The notes below the pieces were generated by a model. It saw nothing but the letters and a program-made list of their open reading frames with translations, ran no database searches and was not told the origin of the DNA. Shown one piece after another: positions 48,865 through 55,661 of a stretch of DNA of 55,661 nucleotides. A program made the position numbers and the translations under genes. This DNA is from Actinomycetota bacterium (GTDB taxonomy: Bacteria; Actinomycetota; Geothermincolia; Fen-727; Anoxymicrobiaceae). The stretch spans positions 1 to 55,661 of the forward strand of contig JAHJCO010000054.1 in assembly GCA_018831265.1 (NCBI GenBank). The letters are read 5' to 3'. Each line of letters starts with the position of its first letter. The stretch's first letter is position 1.

Positions 48865-50360
48865 CTCTCGTACCTGTTGATGAGGGTGGCCGCGATGACT
48901 CCCGAGGCCGTGGTGGTCGGCACTCCGCCGCCCGGGTGCGTAGAGTTCCCCACCAGGTAGAGCCCCTTCACGCTCCGCGACCTCGCCGACGGCCTGAACA
49001 CGGTCTGCGACACGATATCCTGCTGCAGGTCGTAGATGGCCCCCTTCGGCAGGAGCAGCCGGCGCTCGAAGTCCAGCGGGGTCGCGCAGTCCTTCACGAC
49101 CACGTGGTCGGCCAGCCCGGGGATGGCAAACGACGACAGGTACTCGATCGTTCGCTCCAGGAACGGTTCCTTCTGCTCGTCCCAGTCCGTGCCTGCCAGC
49201 TCGTAGAACCCCTCGGGGATGAGGTTGAGGACGTGGTGACCCTCGGGCGCCAGCCCCGGGTCGGACTTCGTCGGCCAGCAGATGAGCCCGAACTCGCGGT
49301 CCGGCAGCACACCCTTCATGGCGTTGTTGTACCAGTAGTCGCTCATCTCGCCGGGCGAGACCGCGATGGCGCTGTGGTGCGCCTCCAGCGGCGGCTCGTA
49401 GTCGAGCCCCACGTAGACCATGGGCACGCTCTTGGAGTACTCGTAGCTCTTCATCCCGACACGCGCCAGCCACGGCAGGTTCGCCTCCCCGATGAGATCC
49501 AGGTAGAGCGTCTTCGCGTTGATATTGGAGACCACCACGGGCGCCGTTATCTCGCTGCCGTCCTCCAGGACAACCCCCTCCACGCGCCCGCGCCTGACCA
49601 CCACCTGGACCACGCGCGCTCTGCTGCGAACCTCCAGCCCGGCCTTCTCGCCGCAGCGGACGAATGCGGCCGGGATCTGGATCATTCCGCCCCGCGGGTA
49701 CCAGATCCCCTCGTGCTCGGAGTACGGCAGCAGCGCGAACAGGCCGGCCACCAGCTCCGGGGGCAGGCCCAGGTACAGCGACTGGTACGACATGGTGCGC
49801 TGCACCGCCTCGCTCTTGAAGTACTTCTTGATGACGTCCTGGTAGCTCATCACGAAGAGCGGCGCGTACTTCATCAGCTCGGGGGTCTTGACCAGGAGCC
49901 TCATCATGTCGGCAATGCCGGTCGCCGGGCTCACAAGGAAGCCCTTCATGATGGTCTCGGTCATGCCGCCGAAGTACTTCGCGAAGCGAAACCACGCCTG
50001 TCCGTCCTCGGGCGACATCTCCGAGATCACACGGCCCGTCTCCTCGATGGAGATGGGGTAGGTTACACGGGAACCGTCGTAGTAGATGAAGCTCATCATG
50101 GGGTCGCAGGGGATGAGCTCGACCTCGTCCTGGAACCTCGTCCCCAGCATCTCGAAGGCGATCTCCAGCGGCTGTATCTCCTCCACAACGGAGGCTCCCA
50201 CGTCGAAGTGGTACCCATCTTTCTCGAAGGTCGAGCAGCATCCGCCCATGTTGGCGCTCTGCTCCAGCAGCAGGACCTTTCGTCCCTGGTGCGCGAGGAT
50301 CGCGGCCGAAGAGACCCCCCCGCAGCCTGCACCGATGACTATCACGTCATAGTCCGCCAT
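48861..50360 (-). CDS. Phytoene desaturase-like FAD oxidoreductase
   Basis: 499 residues, ATG 50360. N-terminal dinucleotide fold VIVIGAGCGGVSSAAILAHQGRKVLLLEQ, then GGCCSTFEKDGYHFDVGASVV, and a C-terminal FAD loop GLYLVGNSTHPGGGVPTTTASGVIAA. These mark the CrtI/phytoene-desaturase and retinol-saturase superfamily: FAD-dependent desaturation, isomerisation or saturation of polyenes or similar lipids. Clearly homologous along its length to the divergent gene 50833-52332 with the same length (499), so it is a duplicated pair. No carotenoid synthase gene is nearby. The stop codon is in a family A repeat. Confidence 0.9.
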   Translation of the reverse strand: MADYDVIVIGAGCGGVSSAAILAHQGRKVLLLEQSANMGGCCSTFEKDGYHFDVGASVVEEIQPLEIAFEMLGTRFQDEVELIPCDPMMSFIYYDGSRVTYPISIEETGRVISEMSPEDGQAWFRFAKYFGGMTETIMKGFLVSPATGIADMMRLLVKTPELMKYAPLFVMSYQDVIKKYFKSEAVQRTMSYQSLYLGLPPELVAGLFALLPYSEHEGIWYPRGGMIQIPAAFVRCGEKAGLEVRSRARVVQVVVRRGRVEGVVLEDGSEITAPVVVSNINAKTLYLDLIGEANLPWLARVGMKSYEYSKSVPMVYVGLDYEPPLEAHHSAIAVSPGEMSDYWYNNAMKGVLPDREFGLICWPTKSDPGLAPEGHHVLNLIPEGFYELAGTDWDEQKEPFLERTIEYLSSFAIPGLADHVVVKDCATPLDFERRLLLPKGAIYDLQQDIVSQTVFRPSARSRSVKGLYLVGNSTHPGGGVPTTTASGVIAATLINRYER

Positions 50361-50402
50361 ACGGACCGCCTCCTGGTCTTATCGAGCCCCGGCGCCGGGC
50401 GC

Positions 50403-50603
50403 CTAGGCGTAGTAACGAGCCGGCAGGTAGGGCACCTGCTTCGCCAGGTGCTTGAGGTATCGTTTCCTGGAATCGTCCTGCATCATGTACCAGGCGACCG
50501 CGCCCGCCACCAGCAGGAGCACCAGCACACTCATCCTGCAGCATCGGTGCCCCTCGCCGCAGCACCGGCGCCCGCCCCCGTCTGCTTCCTCTTCCTTCTT
50601 CAT
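50403..50603 (-). CDS. Small Cys-rich single-pass membrane protein
   Basis: 66 residues, ATG 50603, GGGAGG 5 nt upstream. Cytosolic-type N-terminus rich in charge and Cys (MKKEEEADGGGRRCCGEGHRCC), a membrane helix MSVLVLLLVAGAVAWYMM and a basic C-terminus RKRYLKHLAKQVPYLPARYY. It lies 42 nt before the desaturase on the same strand and behind the operator at 50694-50711, so the two are probably cotranscribed. It could tether the desaturase to the membrane. Family not recognised. Confidence 0.7.
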   Translation of the reverse strand: MKKEEEADGGGRRCCGEGHRCCRMSVLVLLLVAGAVAWYMMQDDSRKRYLKHLAKQVPYLPARYYA

Positions 50604-50685
50604 CTAAGCCTCCCGGTCAGAGTCCCGTATCACGTTCACGTTTCTGCGCGCATCTCTCGTATTTACACCGGGCATCTCGCCCAAT

Positions 50686-50715
50686 AGAATATCTTACTGA
50701 CCGGTAAGTAAACAA
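50686..50715 (-). promoter_or_regulatory. TetR-type operator within a minus-strand promoter
   Basis: TTACTGACCGGTAAGTAA (50694-50711) is an 18-bp inverted repeat with one unpaired position, typical of TetR-family sites. On the minus strand it sits in the spacer between TTGTTT (50715-50710) and TATTCT (50691-50686). It lies between the two divergent desaturase genes, so one regulator, not in this window, may control both. Confidence 0.7.
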
Positions 50716-50743
50716 GATTATCCGGGAGCAGTGCAGCAAAGGT

Positions 50744-50778
50744 GATGTAACAAAAGGGTCAGACCCTTTTGTTACATC
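50744..50778. repeat. 35-bp perfect palindrome with GGGTCAGACCC centre
   Basis: GATGTAACAAAAGGGTC, A, GACCCTTTTGTTACATC: all 17 pairs match. It lies 54 nt before the second desaturase gene, in its leader. A hairpin this strong would form in RNA and single-stranded DNA. Confidence 0.9.
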
Positions 50779-50832
50779 GAGCAGGCGCTGACCCCGACGC
50801 GGGCCGCATGATCGTGACCAAAGGAGAATACC

Positions 50833-52332
50833 ATGCCTGACTACGACGTCATCGTGATCGGCGCGGGCCTCGGCGGACTCACCTCCGGCGCGCTGTGCTC
50901 CCACCGCGGCCGGAAGACCCTGGTGCTCGAGCAGGGAGACCTGGTCGGCGGCTGCTGCTCGACGTTCGAGAAGGACGGCTATCACTTCGACGTCGGCGCA
51001 TCGGTGGTCGAGGTCATAGGCTCAATCGTAAACGCGATGGCCGACATGGGCGTGGAGGTCGGCGAGGTCATGGACCTCATCCCCTGCGACCCCATCTACG
51101 ATTACATCCTCAAGGACGGCACCCGCTTCCAGTTCCCCGTCTCGGTCGAGGAGACCACCGAGGTTATAAAGAAGGTCGCCCCACAGGACGCGGCCGCCTG
51201 GCCGGGGTTCGCCGCTTACATGAAGGAGTTCATCGCCATCGCCACGGACGCGGTGTTCGGCAGCCCCATGGTCACCTTCGCCGACGTGGCCCGGATGTTC
51301 GTGAAGCACCCCGCGCTCCTCAAGTTCGGCCCGCTGTTCACCGGCTCCTACCAGGACGTCATCTTCCACTGGTTCAAGACGGAGGCGATGCGGCAGACGG
51401 CCGCCTACCAGTCCTTCTACGCGGGGCTCCCGCCCGAGCTCGCCGGCGGCACCTACGCCCTGCTCGGGTACTCCGAGCACGAGGGTGTGTGGTACCCCAG
51501 GGGGGGCATGATAAAGATCCCCGAGGCGTTCCAGAGGGTCGGGGAGCGGCACGGTATGGAGGTGCGCACCGGCTGCAGGGTGGTCCAGGTGATCATCAGG
51601 GAGGGGCGCGTGGCAGGCGTGATACTCGACGACGGGACCGAGATAACCGCACCCCTGGTCATCTCCAACATCAACGCGATGACCCTCTACCTGGACCTCA
51701 TCGGCGAGCAGTACATGCCCCGGCTCACCCGTGTCGGCATCAAGAGCTACCGGCCCTCCATGTCCGTCCCCATGGTGTACCTCGGGGTGGACTACGAGCC
51801 CGAGCTCGAGGCGCACCACACACTGGTCACGCTCCCGATGGAAGAGATGGACGAGTACTGGTGGAACGTCTACGAGAAGGGAAGGCTCCCCGACAGGATG
51901 TTCGGGCTGGTCTGCTGGCCGACCGAATCGGACCCCGCGCTCGCCCCGGAGGGGCACCACGTGGTGAACCTGATACTCACCCCGGGCCCCTACAGGCTGG
52001 AGGGGACCGACTGGGACAGCGAGAAGGAAGCGCTCATCGATAGGTCCATCCAGTTCTTCACCGAGAAGGCTATGCCGGGCCTGGCCGACCACGTAAAGAT
52101 CGCGGAGATCTCGACGCCCCTGGACTACGAGCGAAAGCTGCTCCACCCGGAAGGCGCCATCTACGGGCTTTCCGAGGAGACCACGGCGTCGCTCTGCTTC
52201 CGCCCCTCCGCACGGTCGAAGTTCATAGAGGGGCTCTACCTGACGGGGGCCTCCACCCACCCCGGCGGAGGCGTCCCGGCGGCCGTCGCCTCGGGCAGGA
52301 TCGCCGCGGACCTCATAGACCGGTACGAATAG
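50833..52332 (+). CDS. Phytoene desaturase-like FAD oxidoreductase, paralogue
   Basis: 499 residues, ATG 50833, AAGGAG upstream. Same motifs as its divergent twin: VIVIGAGLGGLTSGALCSHRGRKTLVLEQ, GGCCSTFEKDGYHFDVGASVVEVIG, YSEHEGVWYPRGGMIKIP and GLYLTGASTHPGGGVPAAVASG. Most differences lie in residues 65-115 and 320-345 (substrate side), suggesting related but distinct substrates. Polyene or lipid redox function inferred from the family. A GC-rich hairpin follows the gene. Confidence 0.9.
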   Translation: MPDYDVIVIGAGLGGLTSGALCSHRGRKTLVLEQGDLVGGCCSTFEKDGYHFDVGASVVEVIGSIVNAMADMGVEVGEVMDLIPCDPIYDYILKDGTRFQFPVSVEETTEVIKKVAPQDAAAWPGFAAYMKEFIAIATDAVFGSPMVTFADVARMFVKHPALLKFGPLFTGSYQDVIFHWFKTEAMRQTAAYQSFYAGLPPELAGGTYALLGYSEHEGVWYPRGGMIKIPEAFQRVGERHGMEVRTGCRVVQVIIREGRVAGVILDDGTEITAPLVISNINAMTLYLDLIGEQYMPRLTRVGIKSYRPSMSVPMVYLGVDYEPELEAHHTLVTLPMEEMDEYWWNVYEKGRLPDRMFGLVCWPTESDPALAPEGHHVVNLILTPGPYRLEGTDWDSEKEALIDRSIQFFTEKAMPGLADHVKIAEISTPLDYERKLLHPEGAIYGLSEETTASLCFRPSARSKFIEGLYLTGASTHPGGGVPAAVASGRIAADLIDRYE

Positions 52333-52352
52333 AACACGCCCCCTCACCCTGA

Positions 52353-52375
52353 CCCTCTCCCCCGAGGGGAGAGGG
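52353..52375 (+). terminator. GC hairpin, CCCTCTCCCC-CGA-GGGGAGAGGG
   Basis: 10-bp perfect stem, 20 nt after the desaturase stop, followed by AATCTTG. Preceded by CCCTCACCCTGACC. This is the common CCCTCTCC...GGAGAGGG repeat type; it may work as a terminator although the T-run is poor. Confidence 0.65.
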
Positions 52376-52396
52376 AATCTTGAGCGCCGCCTGTTA

Positions 52397-52402
52397 TAGA
52401 AT
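52397..52402 (+). promoter_or_regulatory. -10 box of a probable leaderless gene
   Basis: TAGAAT (within TATAGAAT) ends 7 nt before the ATG at 52410, so transcription should start on or next to the start codon. No ribosome site is present. Confidence 0.6.
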
Positions 52403-52409
52403 CCCCTCC

Positions 52410-53627
52410 ATGAGCACTGAGGAAGCAACCGAGCCCAGACCGGCGCCCGGGACCGAACGGATCCTCTCCATCGACGTCCTGCGCGGCTTCGCCCTCATCG
52501 GCATGGTGATGGTCCACTTCATGATCATGTTCGGGAACGACGCGGCCGTCGACACGTGGCCCTACTTCATCCTCAACCACGTGCTGGGAGACTGGGGCGC
52601 GGCGTGCTTCCTGATGCTGATGGGGATGAGCCAGGTCATCTCCAAGAAGAAGATCACCGACAACATGCTGCTTTTCAAGAGAGCGCTGCTGCGCGGGGTC
52701 TACCTGTTCGTGGTCGGCCTGCTGATGCTCGCCCTGGCATGGGGCCCGTTTCAGATCTGGCAGTGGGACATCCTCACCCTCATGGGCTTCGCGACCGTTG
52801 TGCTCTTCTTCTGCCGGTTCCTTCCCTCGTGGGCGATAGTCGCGCTCAGCGGGGCCGCCCTGGCGGTGACGCCGTGGGTCCGCGGCTCAATCGACTTCCT
52901 CTCGACCTGGGGCGGGAAGTTCATCCAGGTCCCGGTCATCTCCAGGTACCTGCCCGGCATACTCCTCGACCCGGCCAAGGAGTACGAGGTCATCTGGACG
53001 CCCGGCAAGATCCTGAAGGGCTTCCTTTTCGAGGGATACTTCCCGGTGCTGCCGTGGATCATCTTCCCGCTGCTCGGGTTCGTCATCGGCCGCCGCATCG
53101 CCGCGGGCAAGCTCAGGGGAGACCTCCCGTTCCTGGCCGGTGGCGGCGCGGTCCTTGCGGTCGTGGCGACGGTCATAGCGCTCGCGGGCCGGAGCCGTCC
53201 GGGCCACTCAATCATCAAGGGTTTCATCGCACCCTTCAGCTTCTACCCGGACTCGTTCTCCATGATCCTGTTTCAGCTGGGGATGGCCACCATCGTCTTC
53301 TGCCTCCTCTACTACTGCTACGACGTCCTGCGGAAGAAGGGGAAGAAGCTAAGCCCCCTGCAGCGCGTGTACCAGCGCACCAGCTTTTTCTCTCTTACGT
53401 TCTACTTTCTCCACTACCAGCTCATCGGATGGACGCTCGCCGTCGTTTACCTGGTGAGCGGCCACTACCTCCTGGGTGACCTGATGGGATCGTACCCCGC
53501 GATGCTCTGCGGCCTGGCGGCGGTCCTTTTCCTGGAGGTCCTGATCTACTACTGGGAGAAGAAGCGCGGCAAGTACAGCCTGGAATGGTTCCTGGGCGCC
53601 CTGACCCTGCGGTTAACTCCCGAGTGA
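52410..53627 (+). CDS. Multi-pass acyltransferase-like membrane protein (HGSNAT/DUF1624 type)
   Basis: 405 residues from ATG 52410 (MSTEEATEPRPAPGTERILSIDVLRGFALIGMVMVHF). About ten hydrophobic segments. The opening RxxSxDxxRGxAxxxMxxxH is the signature of heparan-alpha-glucosaminide N-acetyltransferase-like and related DUF418/DUF1624 proteins, which pass acyl groups across the membrane; the His in MVMVHFM is a candidate active residue. C-terminal TSFFSLTFYFLHYQLIGW is also typical. Likely it acylates an extracellular sugar or lipid. The upstream frame to 52380 lies before the -10 box and is discounted. Confidence 0.8.
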   Translation: MSTEEATEPRPAPGTERILSIDVLRGFALIGMVMVHFMIMFGNDAAVDTWPYFILNHVLGDWGAACFLMLMGMSQVISKKKITDNMLLFKRALLRGVYLFVVGLLMLALAWGPFQIWQWDILTLMGFATVVLFFCRFLPSWAIVALSGAALAVTPWVRGSIDFLSTWGGKFIQVPVISRYLPGILLDPAKEYEVIWTPGKILKGFLFEGYFPVLPWIIFPLLGFVIGRRIAAGKLRGDLPFLAGGGAVLAVVATVIALAGRSRPGHSIIKGFIAPFSFYPDSFSMILFQLGMATIVFCLLYYCYDVLRKKGKKLSPLQRVYQRTSFFSLTFYFLHYQLIGWTLAVVYLVSGHYLLGDLMGSYPAMLCGLAAVLFLEVLIYYWEKKRGKYSLEWFLGALTLRLTPE

Positions 53628-53638
53628 CCGGACCCGTG

Positions 53639-53644
53639 TAGAAT
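53639..53644 (+). promoter_or_regulatory. -10 box of a probable leaderless gene
   Basis: TAGAAT ends 6 nt before the ATG of the YjbQ-family gene (53651). The start codon would be at +1. No ribosome site or clear -35 box. Confidence 0.6.
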
Positions 53645-53650
53645 GACGCC

Positions 53651-54049
53651 ATGCAGACATTCACTGTCAAGACCACGGGCAGGACAGACCTGCACGATAT
53701 CACGCGCGAGGTCGCCCGGGCGGTGGAGGGCACGACCGTCTCCGAGGGCGCGTGTCTCGTGTATGTCCCCCACACCACCGCGGGCGTGACGATTAACGAG
53801 AACGCGGACCCGGCCGTGCGAGTGGACATCGAGTCCGCCCTTGAGCGCCTGGTCCCCTGGAGCGGCCCCTACCGGCACTCCGAGGGCAATGCAGCCGCCC
53901 ACGTGAAGGCGTCCATGATGGGGTTCTCAGCGATGGTCCCGATATCGGGCGGCAGGCTGGTGCTGGGCACCTGGCAGGGCATCTACCTCTGCGAGTTCGA
54001 CGGCCCCCGCACGCGCAAGGTCCACGTCCGGGTGCTTCCTTCTGTCTAG
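53651..54049 (+). CDS. YjbQ (UPF0047) family protein
   Basis: 132 residues, ATG 53651. Family motifs complete: LVYVPHTTAGVTINENADPAVRVDI, YRHSEGNAAAHVKASMMG and GTWQGIYLCEFDGPRTRKVHVRV. The conserved His residues in PHTTAG, RHSEGN and AAHVKAS form the metal-type pocket of the family. E. coli YjbQ shows weak thiamin-phosphate synthase activity; the true role is not settled. It is usually 130-140 residues, as here. Probably leaderless. Confidence 0.9.
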   Translation: MQTFTVKTTGRTDLHDITREVARAVEGTTVSEGACLVYVPHTTAGVTINENADPAVRVDIESALERLVPWSGPYRHSEGNAAAHVKASMMGFSAMVPISGGRLVLGTWQGIYLCEFDGPRTRKVHVRVLPSV

Positions 54050-54143
54050 AATGACATCTGCGCAGGAGCGAATCGGTCCGAGGCTTGTGCTATCATGCAG
54101 AAAGAAATGACCGCACTGACTGTGTAACTCTTCGGGGGGAGCA

Positions 54144-55661
54144 ATGGGAGCCTTCACCTACTCACAGGGTTTCACCTCTGAATCCTGGATACACCGAGCG
54201 GCGTGCCTGATCCTCGTTGTCGCCATTCTAACTCTGTTTGGTTCGCAATTCCTGGCCTTCTCCTCTCCCGGAAAGGTGAAACTCAGCGGTAATCACGATG
54301 GGTGTATCGTCTTCGACGTGATCGTCGACAGTAGTGACGATACTCATGTGTTCTGGGGAACGTTAAAGGGGTCAGACCCATCTATCTTCGACTACTACCA
54401 CTCAATAAAAACCTCGGGTCAGTGGGCTACTCCTGTCAAGCTAACCTCAGAAATCGATGCTTATGCCACCAGCACTTCGATGGCGACGTATACTTGCGTT
54501 AGGCTGGATGCCGAAGGCGTATTCCACATTGCTTTCCTGGGTAAACCCGTGGCATCCTCCCCGGGAATAATCTACATGAATAATAAGAACGGCGTCTGGG
54601 ATTCGCTTGATATCACCGGGGTGGATACCTGGCCAATAGATAGTATAGACATGAGCGTTGACTCCTCTGGAGGAGCGCATATAGCCTGGACCGGAGCCGG
54701 CACGGCAAGCAAAGAGCTCTATTATTCCTCAAACATATCAGGGAGCTTCTCACCGCGCATGGAGATTACTTCCGACGATATCAATCAATATCAACCACTG
54801 ATCGGTGTCGCTGCCGACGGAAGGGTTGACATAGTCTATAGAGAGAATGAGATGTACGTGGGCGAGGACCTGAAATCCGTCCGGAAAGAGGGAGCCGCAT
54901 TCGGGGCCCCCTCGATAATCTGCAGTTCCGGCAGCGAGAACCATTACCATCAAATGGCCATCGATAACGAAGGATTCGCCCATGTTGTGTGGTACAGCAG
55001 GTCAGGTTATGGACACATAGGTTACAGCGATAATAGGGCAGGTGCTTTTTCGGCGCCGGTATGGATTGACGAACCGTTATTAGATCCCTACTGCTACTCA
55101 CGCATCGCTATTGATTCCAACGGGCACAGCCATATCACTTTCACTGATTTGGACTATGTCTATTACGTAACCGACGCCAATGGTCAAATGGACGAGCCCC
55201 GCAAGGTGACAATAGACCCCTCTCCAGCTCCTGTTGCTCCGATAGCCATACAGGGAAATGGAATCATTCACGTTGCCTGGTCTCAGTCTAACAATCAGGA
55301 AGGGGTCAATCTCCTGTACCATACCTGGCTGACACCAGATGGCTTCGCTACGCCGGAGATTGTCTGGCAAGAGACAACCGCTGATCACTGGCAGAATACA
55401 CTTGATATAGATTCGATCGGACTGGCGCACTTCGCCTGGTGCGATTACGTCTTCACGCAAGATATGTCGATTGACCGAGGGTCTACGTGGTATGTGGAAT
55501 CATCAAGACCGACCAGGAATGCCGGCACTTTCTACTTCGCGGAAGGCACCTGTCGACCGGGCTACGATCCGTACATCTGTGTGCAGAATCCAGGGAACGA
55601 GGACGCACAGGTCACTATCACGTACATGAAAGGAGATGGCACCAGCGACTCAGAGGACATC
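54144..55661 (+). CDS. Exported beta-propeller-like surface protein with C-terminal FAEG domain, truncated by window end
   Basis: The frame is open from ATG 54144 (GGGGGAG upstream) to the last base: 506 residues, C-terminus missing. Residues 19-40 are a signal or anchor helix (AACLILVVAILTLFGSQFLAF). Repeats of about 50 residues follow with a shared pattern: VRLDAEGVFHIAFLG, MSVDSSGGAHIAWTG, VAADGRVDIVYREN, AIDNEGFAHVVWYS, AIDSNGHSHITFTD, AIQGNGIIHVAWSQ, DIDSIGLAHFAWCD; these should fold as a propeller. At about 477 starts YFAEGTCRPGYDPYICVQNPG, a surface repeat domain I associate with some deep actinobacteria. GC is visibly lower than its neighbours. A GGGTCAGACCC palindrome (54369-54379) is read as KGSDP within it. 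Confidence 0.85.
   Translation, partial: MGAFTYSQGFTSESWIHRAACLILVVAILTLFGSQFLAFSSPGKVKLSGNHDGCIVFDVIVDSSDDTHVFWGTLKGSDPSIFDYYHSIKTSGQWATPVKLTSEIDAYATSTSMATYTCVRLDAEGVFHIAFLGKPVASSPGIIYMNNKNGVWDSLDITGVDTWPIDSIDMSVDSSGGAHIAWTGAGTASKELYYSSNISGSFSPRMEITSDDINQYQPLIGVAADGRVDIVYRENEMYVGEDLKSVRKEGAAFGAPSIICSSGSENHYHQMAIDNEGFAHVVWYSRSGYGHIGYSDNRAGAFSAPVWIDEPLLDPYCYSRIAIDSNGHSHITFTDLDYVYYVTDANGQMDEPRKVTIDPSPAPVAPIAIQGNGIIHVAWSQSNNQEGVNLLYHTWLTPDGFATPEIVWQETTADHWQNTLDIDSIGLAHFAWCDYVFTQDMSIDRGSTWYVESSRPTRNAGTFYFAEGTCRPGYDPYICVQNPGNEDAQVTITYMKGDGTSDSEDI

Noticed and set aside
50617..50985. 122-codon minus-strand ORF over the divergent desaturase promoter
   Set aside because: It runs antisense into the desaturase start and through a palindrome (its KGSDPF segment is the repeat), with no recognisable domain.
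1..55661. tRNA, rRNA, insertion-sequence transposase or prophage genes
   Set aside because: I looked for clover-leaf-like segments, rRNA signatures and transposase motifs and found none.

Overview
The window is 55.7 kb of high-GC bacterial DNA. It is almost fully coding, has no rRNA, tRNA or CRISPR array, and is cut at both ends inside genes. I infer an anaerobic or facultative member of a deep actinobacterial lineage, possibly the Geothermincolia/OPB41 type. The grounds are the high GC, TANNNT-type -10 boxes with leaderless genes, the many acyl-CoA dehydrogenases, SCP-x/DUF35 thiolases and Old-Yellow-Enzyme Fe-S flavoproteins, and a 'YFAEGTCRPG...VQNPG' surface domain in the last gene. The taxonomy is inference, not proven by the sequence.

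Region 1 (1-11000, minus strand) is a lipid or cyclic-acid catabolic operon. In transcription order it holds an SCP2 carrier, an acyl-CoA dehydrogenase, an acetoacetate-decarboxylase-like protein, an acyl-CoA synthetase, two adjacent acyl-CoA dehydrogenases and two thiolase-like proteins, the last cut by the window edge. Upstream lie a short-chain dehydrogenase and a TetR regulator. Three copies of one operator (TAATTAGCGCTCATTA-like) sit in front of the SCP2 operon, the dehydrogenase and the regulator itself, so this looks like a self-contained TetR regulon.

Region 2 (11-18.4 kb) holds an exported beta-propeller protein, two multi-domain histidine kinases and an unrecognised double-CxxC protein. 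Region 3 (18.4-33.2 kb, minus strand) is a second catabolic block: thiolase, DUF35 partner, amidohydrolase, OYE flavoprotein, enoyl-CoA hydratase, acyl-CoA dehydrogenase, a second OYE, acyl-CoA synthetase, a QueG/reductive-dehalogenase-like Fe-S protein, a molybdopterin oxidoreductase and two URO-D family proteins. A MerR-TetR fusion regulator is divergent from it across a 16-bp perfect palindrome.

Region 4 (34.4-40.9 kb, plus strand) is a compact operon: PAS histidine kinase, single-domain response regulator, membrane-anchored HEAT-repeat protein, and a 1243-residue fusion of a membrane family-2 glycosyltransferase with an extracellular glycoside-hydrolase-like barrel. It looks like a signal-controlled polysaccharide synthase/processing system and is the best candidate here for an undescribed system. 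Region 5 (41-47.9 kb) is a complete trpLEGDCFBA operon with a consensus promoter, a probably leaderless Trp-Trp leader peptide and a double terminator attenuator. Region 6 (48-55.7 kb) holds a HAD phosphatase, two divergent phytoene-desaturase-like paralogues around a TetR-type operator, an acyltransferase-like membrane protein, a YjbQ protein and a lower-GC surface protein.

The intergenic spaces are full of short palindromic repeats in several families: 31-bp elements with ACCTCAGACC or ACCTCAACC cores, GGGTCAGACCC/GTGCCAGGCAC-centred palindromes with locus-specific arms, GGACTTCAGTCC hairpins, a 35-bp tandem repeat, and two copies of a 164-bp MITE-like element. Many of them supply, or sit directly on, the stop codon of the preceding gene.
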